Shown piece by piece: positions 52,672 to 60,472 of a stretch of DNA of 64,000 nt. The notes beneath the pieces were generated by a model that worked only from the letters and a program-made list of their open reading frames with translations, had not been told where the DNA came from and did no database searches. Within the stretch, counting starts at the first letter, position 1. Each line of letters begins with the position of its first letter. The position numbers were made by a program, and so were the translations under genes. Where the stretch lies: the NCBI RefSeq assembly GCF_000192435.1, contig NZ_AEUD01000003.1, positions 186,001 through 250,000 of the forward strand. Reading direction: 5' to 3'. Origin of the DNA: Gordonia neofelifaecis NRRL B-59395. GTDB taxonomy: Bacteria; Actinomycetota; Actinomycetes; Mycobacteriales; Mycobacteriaceae.

Positions 52672-52704
52672 TCGAATATTCGAGTTGATGTGATTGAATA
52701 TCCG
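52672..52704. promoter_or_regulatory. Candidate operator between the SDR operon and the IclR gene
   Basis: The perfect palindrome TCGAATATTCGA (52672-52683) and a second GAATATCCG (52696-52704) repeat the GAATATYCG core 22 bp apart, about two helical turns, in the 107-bp divergent gap. This suits a regulator that binds as a dimer of dimers, such as IclR proteins. Confidence 0.5.
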
Positions 52705-52763
52705 TCACAAGGTAGCGGCCTGTGTGCCGTGACACAACCTCACGTCTCAGAGAGTGGTCGTCC

Positions 52764-53618
52764 ATGGCTGGTTCGCCGCCCACCCGCCGCGTGATCGACG
52801 CGCTCGAGTTCCTCGCGCAGACCGACCACGCGCAGACCATCGCCCAGATCGCCGACGAGCTCGCGGTGCCCCGAGCCACGATGTCGGCGATCCTGGCCGA
52901 GCTCGACGACGCCGGCTGGGTGGTCCGCGATGCTGAGCGGGCCTATCGGATCGGGCCCGGGGCGTCGGCTCTCGCCGGCGCCGGTTCGGGCGTTCCGACG
53001 GCGAATCCGGACGTGACCGCCATCCTCGCCGAACTCGTCGCCGCCACCGACTGCGGAGTGACGCTCGCCCGATTCTCACCCGGCCGGATGACGGTGGTCG
53101 CGGCGCGTCACAGCCCGGTGCGACCGGTACCGGGGCTCGGGCTGGGGCAGTCCCTGTCCATCGTGTACCCGGTCGGTGCCGCGGTCATGGCCTGGAATGA
53201 CGCCGACCGAGAGGCGTGGCTGGGCCCGACGCCTCGCCGCGAACCACGGGAACGACTGCTCGAATCGGTGCGCGAACGTGGATTCGCGGCGTACCGGCCC
53301 GCGTCGTCGGACGCCTTGCTCGTCGAAGTGCTCGCCGAACTGCTCGGTGCGGTCGGACCGTTGCTGATCGATCCGTCCCTGCGCCGGTCGGCGACCCGCC
53401 AACTCGCCCAGCTGTCGTCGCGCGCCTACTCCGTCGACGAGCTGGACGCCGACGGGGGCCAACCGATCAGCTACCTCGCCGCACCCGTGTTCGACTCCGG
53501 CGCAGCCGAACTCGAGCTGCATCTGGGCGTCCTGCGGTCGAGTGTCGACGCCGATGAGAGGCAGGACCTGGCCACGGCGCTCGTCGAGGCCGCGGCGCGG
53601 ATCTCGGCGCTGATCTGA
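52764..53618 (+). CDS. IclR-family transcriptional regulator
   Basis: 284 residues. N-terminal winged helix (about 8-65; VIDALEFLAQTDHAQTIAQIADELAVPRATMSAIL, a recognisable helix-turn-helix) and a C-terminal effector domain with the GLGQSLSIVYPVGAAVMAW segment. It probably controls the divergent SDR-SnoaL operon in response to its substrate. ATG 52764 chosen because the similarity begins there; 42 nt of open frame lie upstream. Confidence 0.87.
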   Translation: MAGSPPTRRVIDALEFLAQTDHAQTIAQIADELAVPRATMSAILAELDDAGWVVRDAERAYRIGPGASALAGAGSGVPTANPDVTAILAELVAATDCGVTLARFSPGRMTVVAARHSPVRPVPGLGLGQSLSIVYPVGAAVMAWNDADREAWLGPTPRREPRERLLESVRERGFAAYRPASSDALLVEVLAELLGAVGPLLIDPSLRRSATRQLAQLSSRAYSVDELDADGGQPISYLAAPVFDSGAAELELHLGVLRSSVDADERQDLATALVEAAARISALI

Positions 53619-53628
53619 CCGCGACGGG

Positions 53629-54069
53629 TCACGCCTCGGGCGGAACCAGCGCGTCGCTCAGCACCTCGAAGGCGCGCTCCACCATGTCGCGGTCGGCGGG
53701 CTCCAGCCGGTCGAGCGCCTCGGCGAGCCGCAGCACTCGCGCGTTCCGCGCGGTCGACATCACATCGCGACCGGCGTCGGTCGGATACAGCAGCCGGGCC
53801 CGCGCGTCGTCGGGGTCCGCGCGACGCTCCACGTAACCCATACTCTCGAGGCTCGTCACGATCCGTGAGATCGCGGGCGTCGAGACGGACTCGATCTCGG
53901 CCAGCCGCGACAGTCGCAGCGGTGCGTGCTGGGTGATCGACCACAGCGCCGCAGCGGTGCCCGCGCTCAGACCCGACCCGGATCCTGCGAGGCGCAGCAC
54001 GCGATTGATCCGCACGAGTCGATGGTGCAGTGACCGCACATCGACCAGCGTCTCCTCGTTGTCCGGCAC
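53629..54069 (-). CDS. MarR-family transcriptional regulator
   Basis: 146 residues. Winged helix core: LSAGTAAALWSITQHAPLRLSRLAEIESVSTPAISRIVTSLESMGYVERRADPDDARARLLYPTDAG (about 42-108) with the DxR wing motif. Target unknown. GTG 54069 has GGAGG 7 nt upstream. Convergent with the IclR gene and on the same strand as the Lcp/MpaB-like gene, 92 bp away. GTGTCTCACAC (54089-54099) upstream may be an operator. Confidence 0.88.
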   Translation of the reverse strand: MPDNEETLVDVRSLHHRLVRINRVLRLAGSGSGLSAGTAAALWSITQHAPLRLSRLAEIESVSTPAISRIVTSLESMGYVERRADPDDARARLLYPTDAGRDVMSTARNARVLRLAEALDRLEPADRDMVERAFEVLSDALVPPEA

Positions 54070-54161
54070 CCGGGGCCTCCTCGTATGGTGTCTCACACGC
54101 ATCGTAGTCAGCCGCGCAGACCGAACGCGGGACGGGCGACGCAGCGAGCGGCCGTCGCGGC

Positions 54162-55370
54162 TCAGGAGGCGTGGGCGATCGCCGCGCCGCCGATCACCAC
54201 CTCGTGTCCGGTCATCGTCGCCATGAACGCTTCGGCGCGACGATCTCCTCGACGGGCCGCGCGAGCCCGACCGCCCGGCAACTGGGCCGCTGCCGACCGA
54301 ATCAGGTTGACGGGGAACACGAGTGGCGGGTACCAGGGGATCGCGCGATCGGTGAGTCCGAGTCTGCGCATCGACGTTCGTCCGAGGAAGGCGCGGGCGA
54401 TGCCGAGATGCTGGGACCGCGCAATGGAGCGGCGCACGCCGGGCAGCACCGGGTACTGCCAGTGCTTCGGGTCGTCGGCCATCGGGGCCGCGAGCAGCTT
54501 CGAGCTGTCGTCCGGCACCGCCAGAGCCGCGGAGGTGTGATTGAGGATCCGGATCGCGTCGGCGAAGCTCGTCGGCAGGTAGTCGTCGTCGACGCCCATG
54601 AGCCAGCCGACGTAGCGCGTCAGATGCGCGATCGCTTCGTACTCCCGAGGTGAGTTCACGATGCCCAGGCCCGCGACCCCGACCGACGGTGCCACGAGCG
54701 CCCCGACCAGGGTCGCCGCCATGTCGGTCTGGTTGATGGGCAGCCCCCAGACGCCGCTGTCCCAATCCGGCAGCGCGGCGACGTGTCTGCGCACCAACGA
54801 GTGGATGAATCGCACACGGAGAGTGGAGCGGTACCCCGCGCCCCCGATCGCAAGCCCGCCCTCGCTGATCACGTCGAGGGCCCAGCGCGTGGTCTCGGCG
54901 AATCGAGTGTTCGAGCCCTTCTCGAGTGCGCCCGTCCGGAGCAGTGTCTGATTGAACCCGGAGAAGAGATAACCGCCCAGCAGCGCGACGTCCCGGGCGA
55001 TGTACAGGCCGTCCTCGCCGCCGCTCTGCATCACCTGTGCCGCCAGGCGAAGTCGCGCCGGGTCCACCCAGTCGGGCGTCGCCTCGACCACTCCGAAGAG
55101 CTCCCGCAGAGCCGCCGGCGGATCCTCGAGCGAATCGATCCCGTTCTCGACGGCACGCTCGAAGGCGGCCCGCCCGGCAGCCATTCCGGACCCGGCCAGG
55201 TCCGCGACCACCGCGTCCATCAGGGGATCACCGTCCATCAACGACTCGCCGAGGCCGGCGAACTGCGCGGCGGTCGGCCCGTCGACCCGGAGCAGTCGGC
55301 TGAAGACCTCGACGCCGCTCGGGATCGGCCGGGGCGCCGACGGATGTCGAGCGGGAACGACTGCGGTCAT
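54162..55370 (-). CDS. Oxygenase MpaB / latex-clearing-protein-like family (DUF2236)
   Basis: 402 residues, close to the length of Lcp rubber oxygenases. Conserved-type segments: GGYLFSGFNQTLLRTGALEKG (132-152), FAETTRW (157-163), STLRVRFIHSLVRRH (182-196, His190 a candidate haem ligand), LPINQTDMAATL and YVGWLMGVDDDYLP. Lcp is a secreted b-type haem dioxygenase that cleaves polyisoprene; this protein has no clear Tat or Sec signal, so it may be a cytoplasmic MpaB-family relative. GGAGA precedes ATG 55370. The TetR gene is divergent, an arrangement also known for lcp loci. Confidence 0.8.
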   Translation of the reverse strand: MTAVVPARHPSAPRPIPSGVEVFSRLLRVDGPTAAQFAGLGESLMDGDPLMDAVVADLAGSGMAAGRAAFERAVENGIDSLEDPPAALRELFGVVEATPDWVDPARLRLAAQVMQSGGEDGLYIARDVALLGGYLFSGFNQTLLRTGALEKGSNTRFAETTRWALDVISEGGLAIGGAGYRSTLRVRFIHSLVRRHVAALPDWDSGVWGLPINQTDMAATLVGALVAPSVGVAGLGIVNSPREYEAIAHLTRYVGWLMGVDDDYLPTSFADAIRILNHTSAALAVPDDSSKLLAAPMADDPKHWQYPVLPGVRRSIARSQHLGIARAFLGRTSMRRLGLTDRAIPWYPPLVFPVNLIRSAAAQLPGGRARAARRGDRRAEAFMATMTGHEVVIGGAAIAHAS

Positions 55371-55416
55371 GCTGATCTCCGATCGGACCGACCCGCGAAA
55401 GGGCGCAGGGGGGATA

Positions 55417-55438
55417 TTGGAACACGGTCGTTATCCAA
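55417..55438. promoter_or_regulatory. Candidate TetR operator
   Basis: TTGGAACAC-GGTC-GTTATCCAA: 9-bp arms matching at 7 of 9 positions, 4-bp spacer, in the 88-bp gap between the divergent Lcp/MpaB-like and TetR genes. TACAGT at 55451-55456 could be the -10 of the TetR gene. Confidence 0.5.
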
Positions 55439-55458
55439 ACTATGGAGCGGTACAGTCC

Positions 55459-56175
55459 ATGTCAATGGTTCGCGAGGCAGTGGTGCGCGACTACGGCGGC
55501 GTCAGTGCCGACGGCCGTCGTCGAGAGCGCCGAGACAGACTGATCGGCGCAGGCCGCGCACTCTGGGGCGACGGCGGACTCAACGCCGTCTCGGTCCGAG
55601 GCGTCTGCAAACAAGCCGGACTCGTCCATCGTTACTTCTACGAACACTTCGCCGGTCGTGACGAGTTGATCGTCGCCGTCTCGAATGAGATTCGCGACGA
55701 CGTGGTCGCCACTCTCGTGTCCGCGAGCGCGTCGACGGGCGGAGATGCCGGCGACCGCCTGCGCGCGGCGCTGACCGCACTGCTTCAGGCGATCGCCGAC
55801 GACCCGCGTCTGCATCGCATCCTGAGTACCAACACCTCAGAGGTCGCGGGCTTGGAGAATCGCCGGCGGGAGACCGTCGACCTGGTGGCAGACCTGGTGA
55901 TCGAACACGGTGCGGGCCTGCCGGGGCTGCCGTCGGCCACCACCTCGTTCACTCGACACCGAGCCCGATTCATCGTCGGCGGCGTCGATCACCTGATCGC
56001 CGACTGGCTCGACGATCGAGACCTCACCGTCGGCGAGCTCGCGGATCTGTGCACTCGATGGGCGATGGCGGTCGCGGCCGCCGGACCCGGAGGAGACGAG
56101 AAGCCGCCGACACCGGAGAACGTACGGCATCGGGTTTCCGGACAATCGTCGAACTTGCGGCAAACCCCCACGTAG
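55459..56175 (+). CDS. TetR-family transcriptional regulator
   Basis: 238 residues. N-terminal helix-turn-helix (about 20-68; RRERRDRLIGAGRALWGDGGLNAVSVRGVCKQAGLVHRYFYEHFAGRDELI) and an all-helical ligand domain. Probably a repressor of the divergent oxygenase gene, like LcpR beside lcp in Gordonia. ATG 55459 is taken; ATG 55465 lies 8 nt after TACAGT and could be a leaderless start. A 14-residue polar C-terminal tail is unusual but without a motif. Confidence 0.87.
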   Translation: MSMVREAVVRDYGGVSADGRRRERRDRLIGAGRALWGDGGLNAVSVRGVCKQAGLVHRYFYEHFAGRDELIVAVSNEIRDDVVATLVSASASTGGDAGDRLRAALTALLQAIADDPRLHRILSTNTSEVAGLENRRRETVDLVADLVIEHGAGLPGLPSATTSFTRHRARFIVGGVDHLIADWLDDRDLTVGELADLCTRWAMAVAAAGPGGDEKPPTPENVRHRVSGQSSNLRQTPT

Positions 56176-56259
56176 ACAGCCGATCCGACCGGACGGACGG
56201 CCCCGATCGGCGTAACGTCCCGCACCGGGGGAGACGTTCACAATCGATCGGAGGAACTG

Positions 56260-56577
56260 ATGACCGACGCCCGCGAAAGCGTGCTCGCATACGCACCCGA
56301 GGCCGACCTCGACGTCGTCGACAAGATGGCCGCGACCTACCGCCTCGTGCTCAGCAACCGCGACGCCGCCCTGGTGTCCGCGAGCGACCCGGAGGAGCTC
56401 AAGACCGTCAGGGAGAACTTCCTGAAGAAGAAGCTCGGCCTCGGCGAGTCCGACGACGCGCTCGACCAGGCGATCACCGAGGTCATGACGACGATGAAGG
56501 ACGGAAAGCCCAACCCGCGGCTCGCGGTGTACTACCTGCTCGCGGAGAAGTTCGGAAAGCTCGACGTGTTCAAGTGA
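56260..56577 (+). CDS. DUF2853 family protein
   Basis: 105 residues, cytosolic, mostly helical. ALVSASDPEELKTVRENFLKKKLGL (about 37-61) and the C-terminal RLAVYYLLAEKFGKLDVFK match the DUF2853 pattern as I remember it; a structure exists for the family but no function. GGAGGAA precedes the ATG. Followed by a very strong terminator, so it is its own transcription unit, perhaps with tetR upstream (84-bp gap). Confidence 0.85.
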   Translation: MTDARESVLAYAPEADLDVVDKMAATYRLVLSNRDAALVSASDPEELKTVRENFLKKKLGLGESDDALDQAITEVMTTMKDGKPNPRLAVYYLLAEKFGKLDVFK

Positions 56578-56615
56578 TCCGTCGGCCCCGCAGGGCCGGT
56601 GACCGAGATTTCCGC

Positions 56616-56653
56616 GGCGGTCTCGAGAGTGGTACTCCACTCTCGAGACCGCC
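56616..56653 (+). terminator. Strong intrinsic terminator after the DUF2853 gene
   Basis: Perfect 17-bp stem (56616-56632 with 56637-56653), TACT loop, followed by GTTTT. The clearest Rho-independent terminator in the window. Confidence 0.9.
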
Positions 56654-56675
56654 GTTTTCACGCGGTGGTTCTCGG

Positions 56676-56689
56676 CGAGAGATCTCTCG
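56676..56689. promoter_or_regulatory. 14-bp perfect palindrome upstream of the osmolyte transporter operon
   Basis: CGAGAGATCTCTCG, about 85 bp before a TACGGT hexamer (56761-56766) that could be the operon's -10. A possible operator; no further support. Confidence 0.35.
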
Positions 56690-56778
56690 ATTCCAATCGG
56701 CGATTCGCCTCCTGACCTGCATATACCGCACTACTCCGCGAACTGAATCGCCAAGTGCGCTACGGTGAATTCGCTAAT

Positions 56779-56795
56779 AGAGGGGAAATGTTCTG
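56779..56795 (+). promoter_or_regulatory. Shine-Dalgarno that points to a CTG start codon
   Basis: AGAGGGG (56779-56785), 7-nt spacer, then CTG 56793-56795 in frame with the permease. The nearby ATG (56788) is followed by TTC TGA and cannot start it. Confidence 0.6.
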
Positions 56796-57440
56796 AACGG
56801 GATCTGGGATTTCATATCAAGCCGCAAGCAACAGCTGGCGGTCGATTCCTACTTGCACGTCAGCGCAGTGATTCAGTGTCTGCTGCTCGCGACGATCATC
56901 GGCGTCGGAGTCGGCATCTTCGTGTACCGAAGTCCCGGCGGTTCGGCGATCGCAACGGCGCTTTCGAGCACGATTCTGACCATTCCGTCATTCGCTCTGC
57001 TCGGCCTGCTCATTCCGATCGTCGGCCTCGGCGTTCCGCCGACAGTCATCGCGTTGACCATGTACTCGCTGCTGCCGATCGTCCGCAACACGATCGTCGG
57101 CCTCAGCGCCGTGGACCCCGCGGTCACGGACGCGGCGAAGGGGATCGGCATGAGCCGCTTCCGGGTGTTGGCGCAGGTCGAGCTTCCGCTGGCCTGGCCG
57201 TCGATCCTCACCGGTATGCGCGTCGCCACGCAGATGGCGATGGGCATCCTCGCCATCGCGGCCTACGCCAAGGGCCCCGGGCTGGGCAACCTCATCTTCT
57301 CCGGTCTGTCGCGAGTCGGTAGCCCCACGGCTATCCCGCAGGCGCTGACGGGCACCGTGCTGATCGTCATCCTCGCGCTGATCCTCGACGGGATCTATGT
57401 GGTGATCGGCCGATTGACGACGTCGAAAGGGATCCGTTGA
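56793..57440 (+). CDS. Osmolyte ABC importer, permease 1 (OpuCB/ProW-type), probable CTG start
   Basis: 215 residues if started at CTG 56793. From there the chain reads NGIWDFISSRKQQLAVDSYLHV, which fits the usual N-terminus of OpuC-type permeases, and then five membrane helices with the MetI signature (ITDAAKG-like: VDPAVTDAAKGIGMSRFRVLAQVELPLAWPSI at about 107-138). No ATG, GTG or TTG lies in frame between an upstream TAG and TTG 56853, which would cut off 20 conserved-looking residues and lacks a ribosome-binding site. Imports glycine betaine, choline, carnitine or proline; specificity unknown. It overlaps the ATPase gene by 4 bp. Confidence 0.88.
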   Translation: MNGIWDFISSRKQQLAVDSYLHVSAVIQCLLLATIIGVGVGIFVYRSPGGSAIATALSSTILTIPSFALLGLLIPIVGLGVPPTVIALTMYSLLPIVRNTIVGLSAVDPAVTDAAKGIGMSRFRVLAQVELPLAWPSILTGMRVATQMAMGILAIAAYAKGPGLGNLIFSGLSRVGSPTAIPQALTGTVLIVILALILDGIYVVIGRLTTSKGIR

Positions 57441-58654
57441 CCGACAGTAAAGACAGTGCCGAGAACTCGATTTCCGGAGTGGAAATCGTCCTCGAACACG
57501 TCTCCAAGACCTATCCTGGCCAGCGCGAAGCCGCTGTCGAAGACGTTTCTCTGACAATCCCCGCCGGAGAGTTCGTGGTCTTCGTCGGCCCTTCGGGCAG
57601 CGGCAAGACGACGACGATGCGGATGATCAATCGGCTGATCGAGCCGAGCAGTGGGCGCATCACCATCGGCGGACAGGACGCCCTGTCGATCGACGCCAAC
57701 AAACTGCGGCAGAGCATCGGATATGCGATTCAGCAGGGCGGCCTGTTCCCACATATGACCGTGGCACAGAACATCGCGGTGGTGCCGAAACTCCTCAAGT
57801 GGGACAAGAAGCGTATCGCCGATCGCGTCGAGGAACTGCTCGACATGGTGGGGCTCGACTCCGCCGAGTTCAGTCACCGATACCCCCGGCAGCTCTCCGG
57901 CGGACAGCAGCAGCGCGTCGGTGTCGCGCGCGCTCTCGCCGCCGACCCTCCGGTGCTCCTGATGGACGAGCCGTTCGGCGCCGTCGATCCGATCACCCGA
58001 GGACTGCTGCAGGACGAACTGATGCAGTTGCAGGCGGAACTGCGCAAGACGATCGTCTTCGTGACCCACGATTTCAGCGAGGCCGTCAAGCTCGGCGACA
58101 AGATCGCTGTTCTCGGCGAGAAGTCGAAGGTCCTCCAGTACGACTCGCCCGAGGCGATCCTCGCCAATCCCGCGAACGAGACCGTCGAGGGCTTCGTCGG
58201 CTCGGGTGCCTCCCTGCAGCAGCTCAACCTCCTCCGCGTGCGCGATGTCGAGATCGAACAGCGGCCCACCGCTCACGAGGGCGACTCGGTAGCGCAGTTC
58301 GCCGCCGAGATCGGTGACGGCTGGGGCATCATCCTGGACGCTCGTGACCGCCCGGTGCGCTGGACCGACGCCAGGCATCTGGTCGGTGCGACGTCGATCA
58401 AGGGGATCGGGCTACCGCTCGGCGAGACCGTGTCGACGGCCTCCACGCTGCAGGATGCGCTCGAGGCCATCCTCGCCGAACGGAACGCCTCCGCGGTCGT
58501 CACCGGATCCCGTGGTCGATATGTCGGCGTGGTGACGATCGAGACGCTCATCGAGTCCATCCGCGCCCTCCGCGAACATCACCTCGGCAACCCGGCCATC
58601 GTCGATCCGCATGCCGACGACGCCGTCGGCAGCGCCGCGGAAGGCACCAGCTGA
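57437..58654 (+). CDS. Osmolyte ABC importer, ATPase (OpuCA/ProV-type)
   Basis: 405 residues, TTG start overlapping the permease stop. ABC domain: Walker A VGPSGSGKTTTMRMI (about 51-65), Q-loop, signature QLSGGQQQRVGVARAL, Walker B VLLMDEPFGAVDP, His switch VTHDFSEA. The C-terminal 130 residues (about 275-405) carry two CBS-like repeats (GWGIILDARDRPVRW, AILAERNASAVVTGSRGRYVGVVT) that sense ionic strength in OpuA-type systems. Confidence 0.93.
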   Translation: MTDSKDSAENSISGVEIVLEHVSKTYPGQREAAVEDVSLTIPAGEFVVFVGPSGSGKTTTMRMINRLIEPSSGRITIGGQDALSIDANKLRQSIGYAIQQGGLFPHMTVAQNIAVVPKLLKWDKKRIADRVEELLDMVGLDSAEFSHRYPRQLSGGQQQRVGVARALAADPPVLLMDEPFGAVDPITRGLLQDELMQLQAELRKTIVFVTHDFSEAVKLGDKIAVLGEKSKVLQYDSPEAILANPANETVEGFVGSGASLQQLNLLRVRDVEIEQRPTAHEGDSVAQFAAEIGDGWGIILDARDRPVRWTDARHLVGATSIKGIGLPLGETVSTASTLQDALEAILAERNASAVVTGSRGRYVGVVTIETLIESIRALREHHLGNPAIVDPHADDAVGSAAEGTS

Positions 58655-59424
58655 TGACGGCCGCGTCGACCGCGTCCAAGGAGACCAACGCCGGAGCCGC
58701 CAGCAATCTGCAGCTGTGGATCCAGCCGACGCTGGCGATCCTGATGGCCGCCGGAGTGCTGGGCTGGGCGTTCTCCCAGGACCTGACCGCAACGCAGAAG
58801 GCGACGATCAACCCGTCGTACATCGCGCAGCTGGTCGGGGAGCACCTCGCCTTGACGGTGGCGATCACCGTGATCGTGGTCGTCGTGTCGGTGCCGCTGG
58901 CGATCCTCGTGACGCGCAGGCGATTCCGCTGGCTCGCACCGTTCTTCATCGGCATCGCGAACATCGGTCAAGCGGCGCCGGCGATCGGTCTGCTGGTGCT
59001 GTTCTTCCTCTGGACCGCCACCACCGGCTTCTGGATCGGCGTGCTTCCCATCGCCTTCTACTCATTGCTCCCGGTGCTGCGCAACAGCATGCTCGGGCTG
59101 CAAGAGGTCGACCCGGCGACGATCGATGCCGCGAAGGGGCAGGGCATGTCCGAGCCTCGCGTGCTCGCCCAGGTGGAACTGCCGCTCGCCGTGCCGTTCA
59201 TCCTCTCCGGGCTCCGGACGTCGCTGGTCCTGGCCGTCGGCACCGCGACCCTGTGCTTCCTGGTGGACGCGGGCGGACTGGGCATCTTGATCGACACCGG
59301 CTACAAGTTGCGCGACAACGTCACCCTGATCGTCGGCGCGGTGCTCGCCGTGGCTCTCGCGCTGATGGTCGACTGGCTCGGCGCACTCGCCGAGCGCTAC
59401 CTCGGACCGAAGGGACTTCGATGA
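58654..59424 (+). CDS. Osmolyte ABC importer, permease 2 (OpuCD/ProW-type)
   Basis: 256 residues, about six membrane helices. The MetI motif is QEVDPATIDAAKGQGMSEPRVLAQVELPLAVPFILSG (about 149-185). Paralogue of the first permease with a longer N-terminal helix. Its ATG shares one base with the ATPase stop; its stop overlaps the binding-protein ATG. Confidence 0.93.
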   Translation: MTAASTASKETNAGAASNLQLWIQPTLAILMAAGVLGWAFSQDLTATQKATINPSYIAQLVGEHLALTVAITVIVVVVSVPLAILVTRRRFRWLAPFFIGIANIGQAAPAIGLLVLFFLWTATTGFWIGVLPIAFYSLLPVLRNSMLGLQEVDPATIDAAKGQGMSEPRVLAQVELPLAVPFILSGLRTSLVLAVGTATLCFLVDAGGLGILIDTGYKLRDNVTLIVGAVLAVALALMVDWLGALAERYLGPKGLR

Positions 59425-60434
59425 CTGGGTCCGCGCCCCGCGGTCCGCGGATCACGCGTCGACTGATCCGCTCCTGCATCGCACTGGCCGCAGCGATCTC
59501 CCTGACCGTCGGCGTCGCCGCGTGCGGGTTGCAGTCCGGCGGAGCGCTGCCGCTCCAGGTGAAGCCGGGGTCGATCACCGTGCAGCCCGATCTCGACGGC
59601 CAGACCGTGACGGTCGGCTCGAAGGATTTCACCGAGCAGGTGATCCTCGGCTACATTCTCGGGTTCTCGCTGTCGGCGGCGGGTGCCAACGTCCGCGACC
59701 TGACCAACATCCAAGGATCCAACAGTGCACGCGATGCGATGGCGGCCGGGCAGGTCGACGTCACGATCGAGTACACCGGCACCGGCTGGATCAACTACCT
59801 CGGCAACGAGCAGCCGATCCCGGACCCGACGAAGCAGTTCGAGGCCGTCCGAGATGAAGACCTCAAGAAGAACGGCATCGTCTGGGTGAATCCCGCACCG
59901 ATGGACAACACCTACGCACTGGCGGTCAATCAGGAGAACGCCCAGAAGACCGGCGTCTCCACGCTGTCCGAGTACGCGGCCCTGGTGAAGAAGGACCCGG
60001 CCGCGGCGACGACCTGCGTCGAGACCGAGTTCCGCAGCCGCCAGGACGGTTTCCCCGGCATGGCCGCCAAGTACGGCTTCGATCCCGCGCAGGTGCAGAT
60101 GCAGATCCTGCAGACCGGAATCATCTACCAGGCGATCGCCAACGGCAACTGCGTGTTCGGCGAGGTGTTCACCACTGACGGACGCATCAAGGCGCTGAAT
60201 CTCAACGTCCTCGAGGACGACAAGCAGTTCTTCCCGCACTACAACGCCGCGGTCAGCATGCGCCAAGACGTCGACGAGCAGTTCCCGTCGATCGCCAAGA
60301 TCACCGCACCGGTGATGGCGAAGCTGACCTCCGAGGAGATCACCGAACTCAACCGACAGGTCGACGTCGAGGGCCGGGAGCCCGCCGACGTGGCACGCGA
60401 CTGGCTCGTGAAGAACGGTTTCGTCACCGTGTGA
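59421..60434 (+). CDS. Osmolyte ABC importer, substrate-binding lipoprotein (OpuCC/ProX-type)
   Basis: 337 residues. Signal with twin Arg-rich n-region (RGPRITRRLIRS), hydrophobic core and lipobox VGVAAC; Cys35 would be lipidated. The mature part has the OpuAC fold: TVTVGSKDFTEQVILGYILG, AAGQVDVTIEYTGTGWINYL, ECVF-like FGEVFTTDGRI and DDKQFFPHYNAA. It delivers the osmolyte to the two permeases. The longer frame from 58611 is a shadow of permease 2. Confidence 0.93.
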   Translation: MTGSAPRGPRITRRLIRSCIALAAAISLTVGVAACGLQSGGALPLQVKPGSITVQPDLDGQTVTVGSKDFTEQVILGYILGFSLSAAGANVRDLTNIQGSNSARDAMAAGQVDVTIEYTGTGWINYLGNEQPIPDPTKQFEAVRDEDLKKNGIVWVNPAPMDNTYALAVNQENAQKTGVSTLSEYAALVKKDPAAATTCVETEFRSRQDGFPGMAAKYGFDPAQVQMQILQTGIIYQAIANGNCVFGEVFTTDGRIKALNLNVLEDDKQFFPHYNAAVSMRQDVDEQFPSIAKITAPVMAKLTSEEITELNRQVDVEGREPADVARDWLVKNGFVTV

Positions 60435-60440
60435 GGTGGT

Positions 60441-60472
60441 TACGGTACCGTAAGTTACGGTACCGTAGCCTG
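60441..60472 (+). promoter_or_regulatory. Tandem perfect palindromes over a leaderless core promoter
   Basis: TACGGTACCGTA occurs at 60441-60452 and again at 60456-60467 (15 bp apart). The second copy contains TACCGT (60461-60466), 6 nt before ATG 60473, which would be the -10 of a leaderless acyltransferase mRNA. A TetR-type repressor bound here would block RNA polymerase. Sequence is plain; the regulator is unknown. Confidence 0.65.

Noticed and set aside
58611-59420. Long N-terminal extension of the binding-protein frame
   Set aside because: It lies over permease 2 in another frame; ATG 59421 starts a normal lipoprotein signal.
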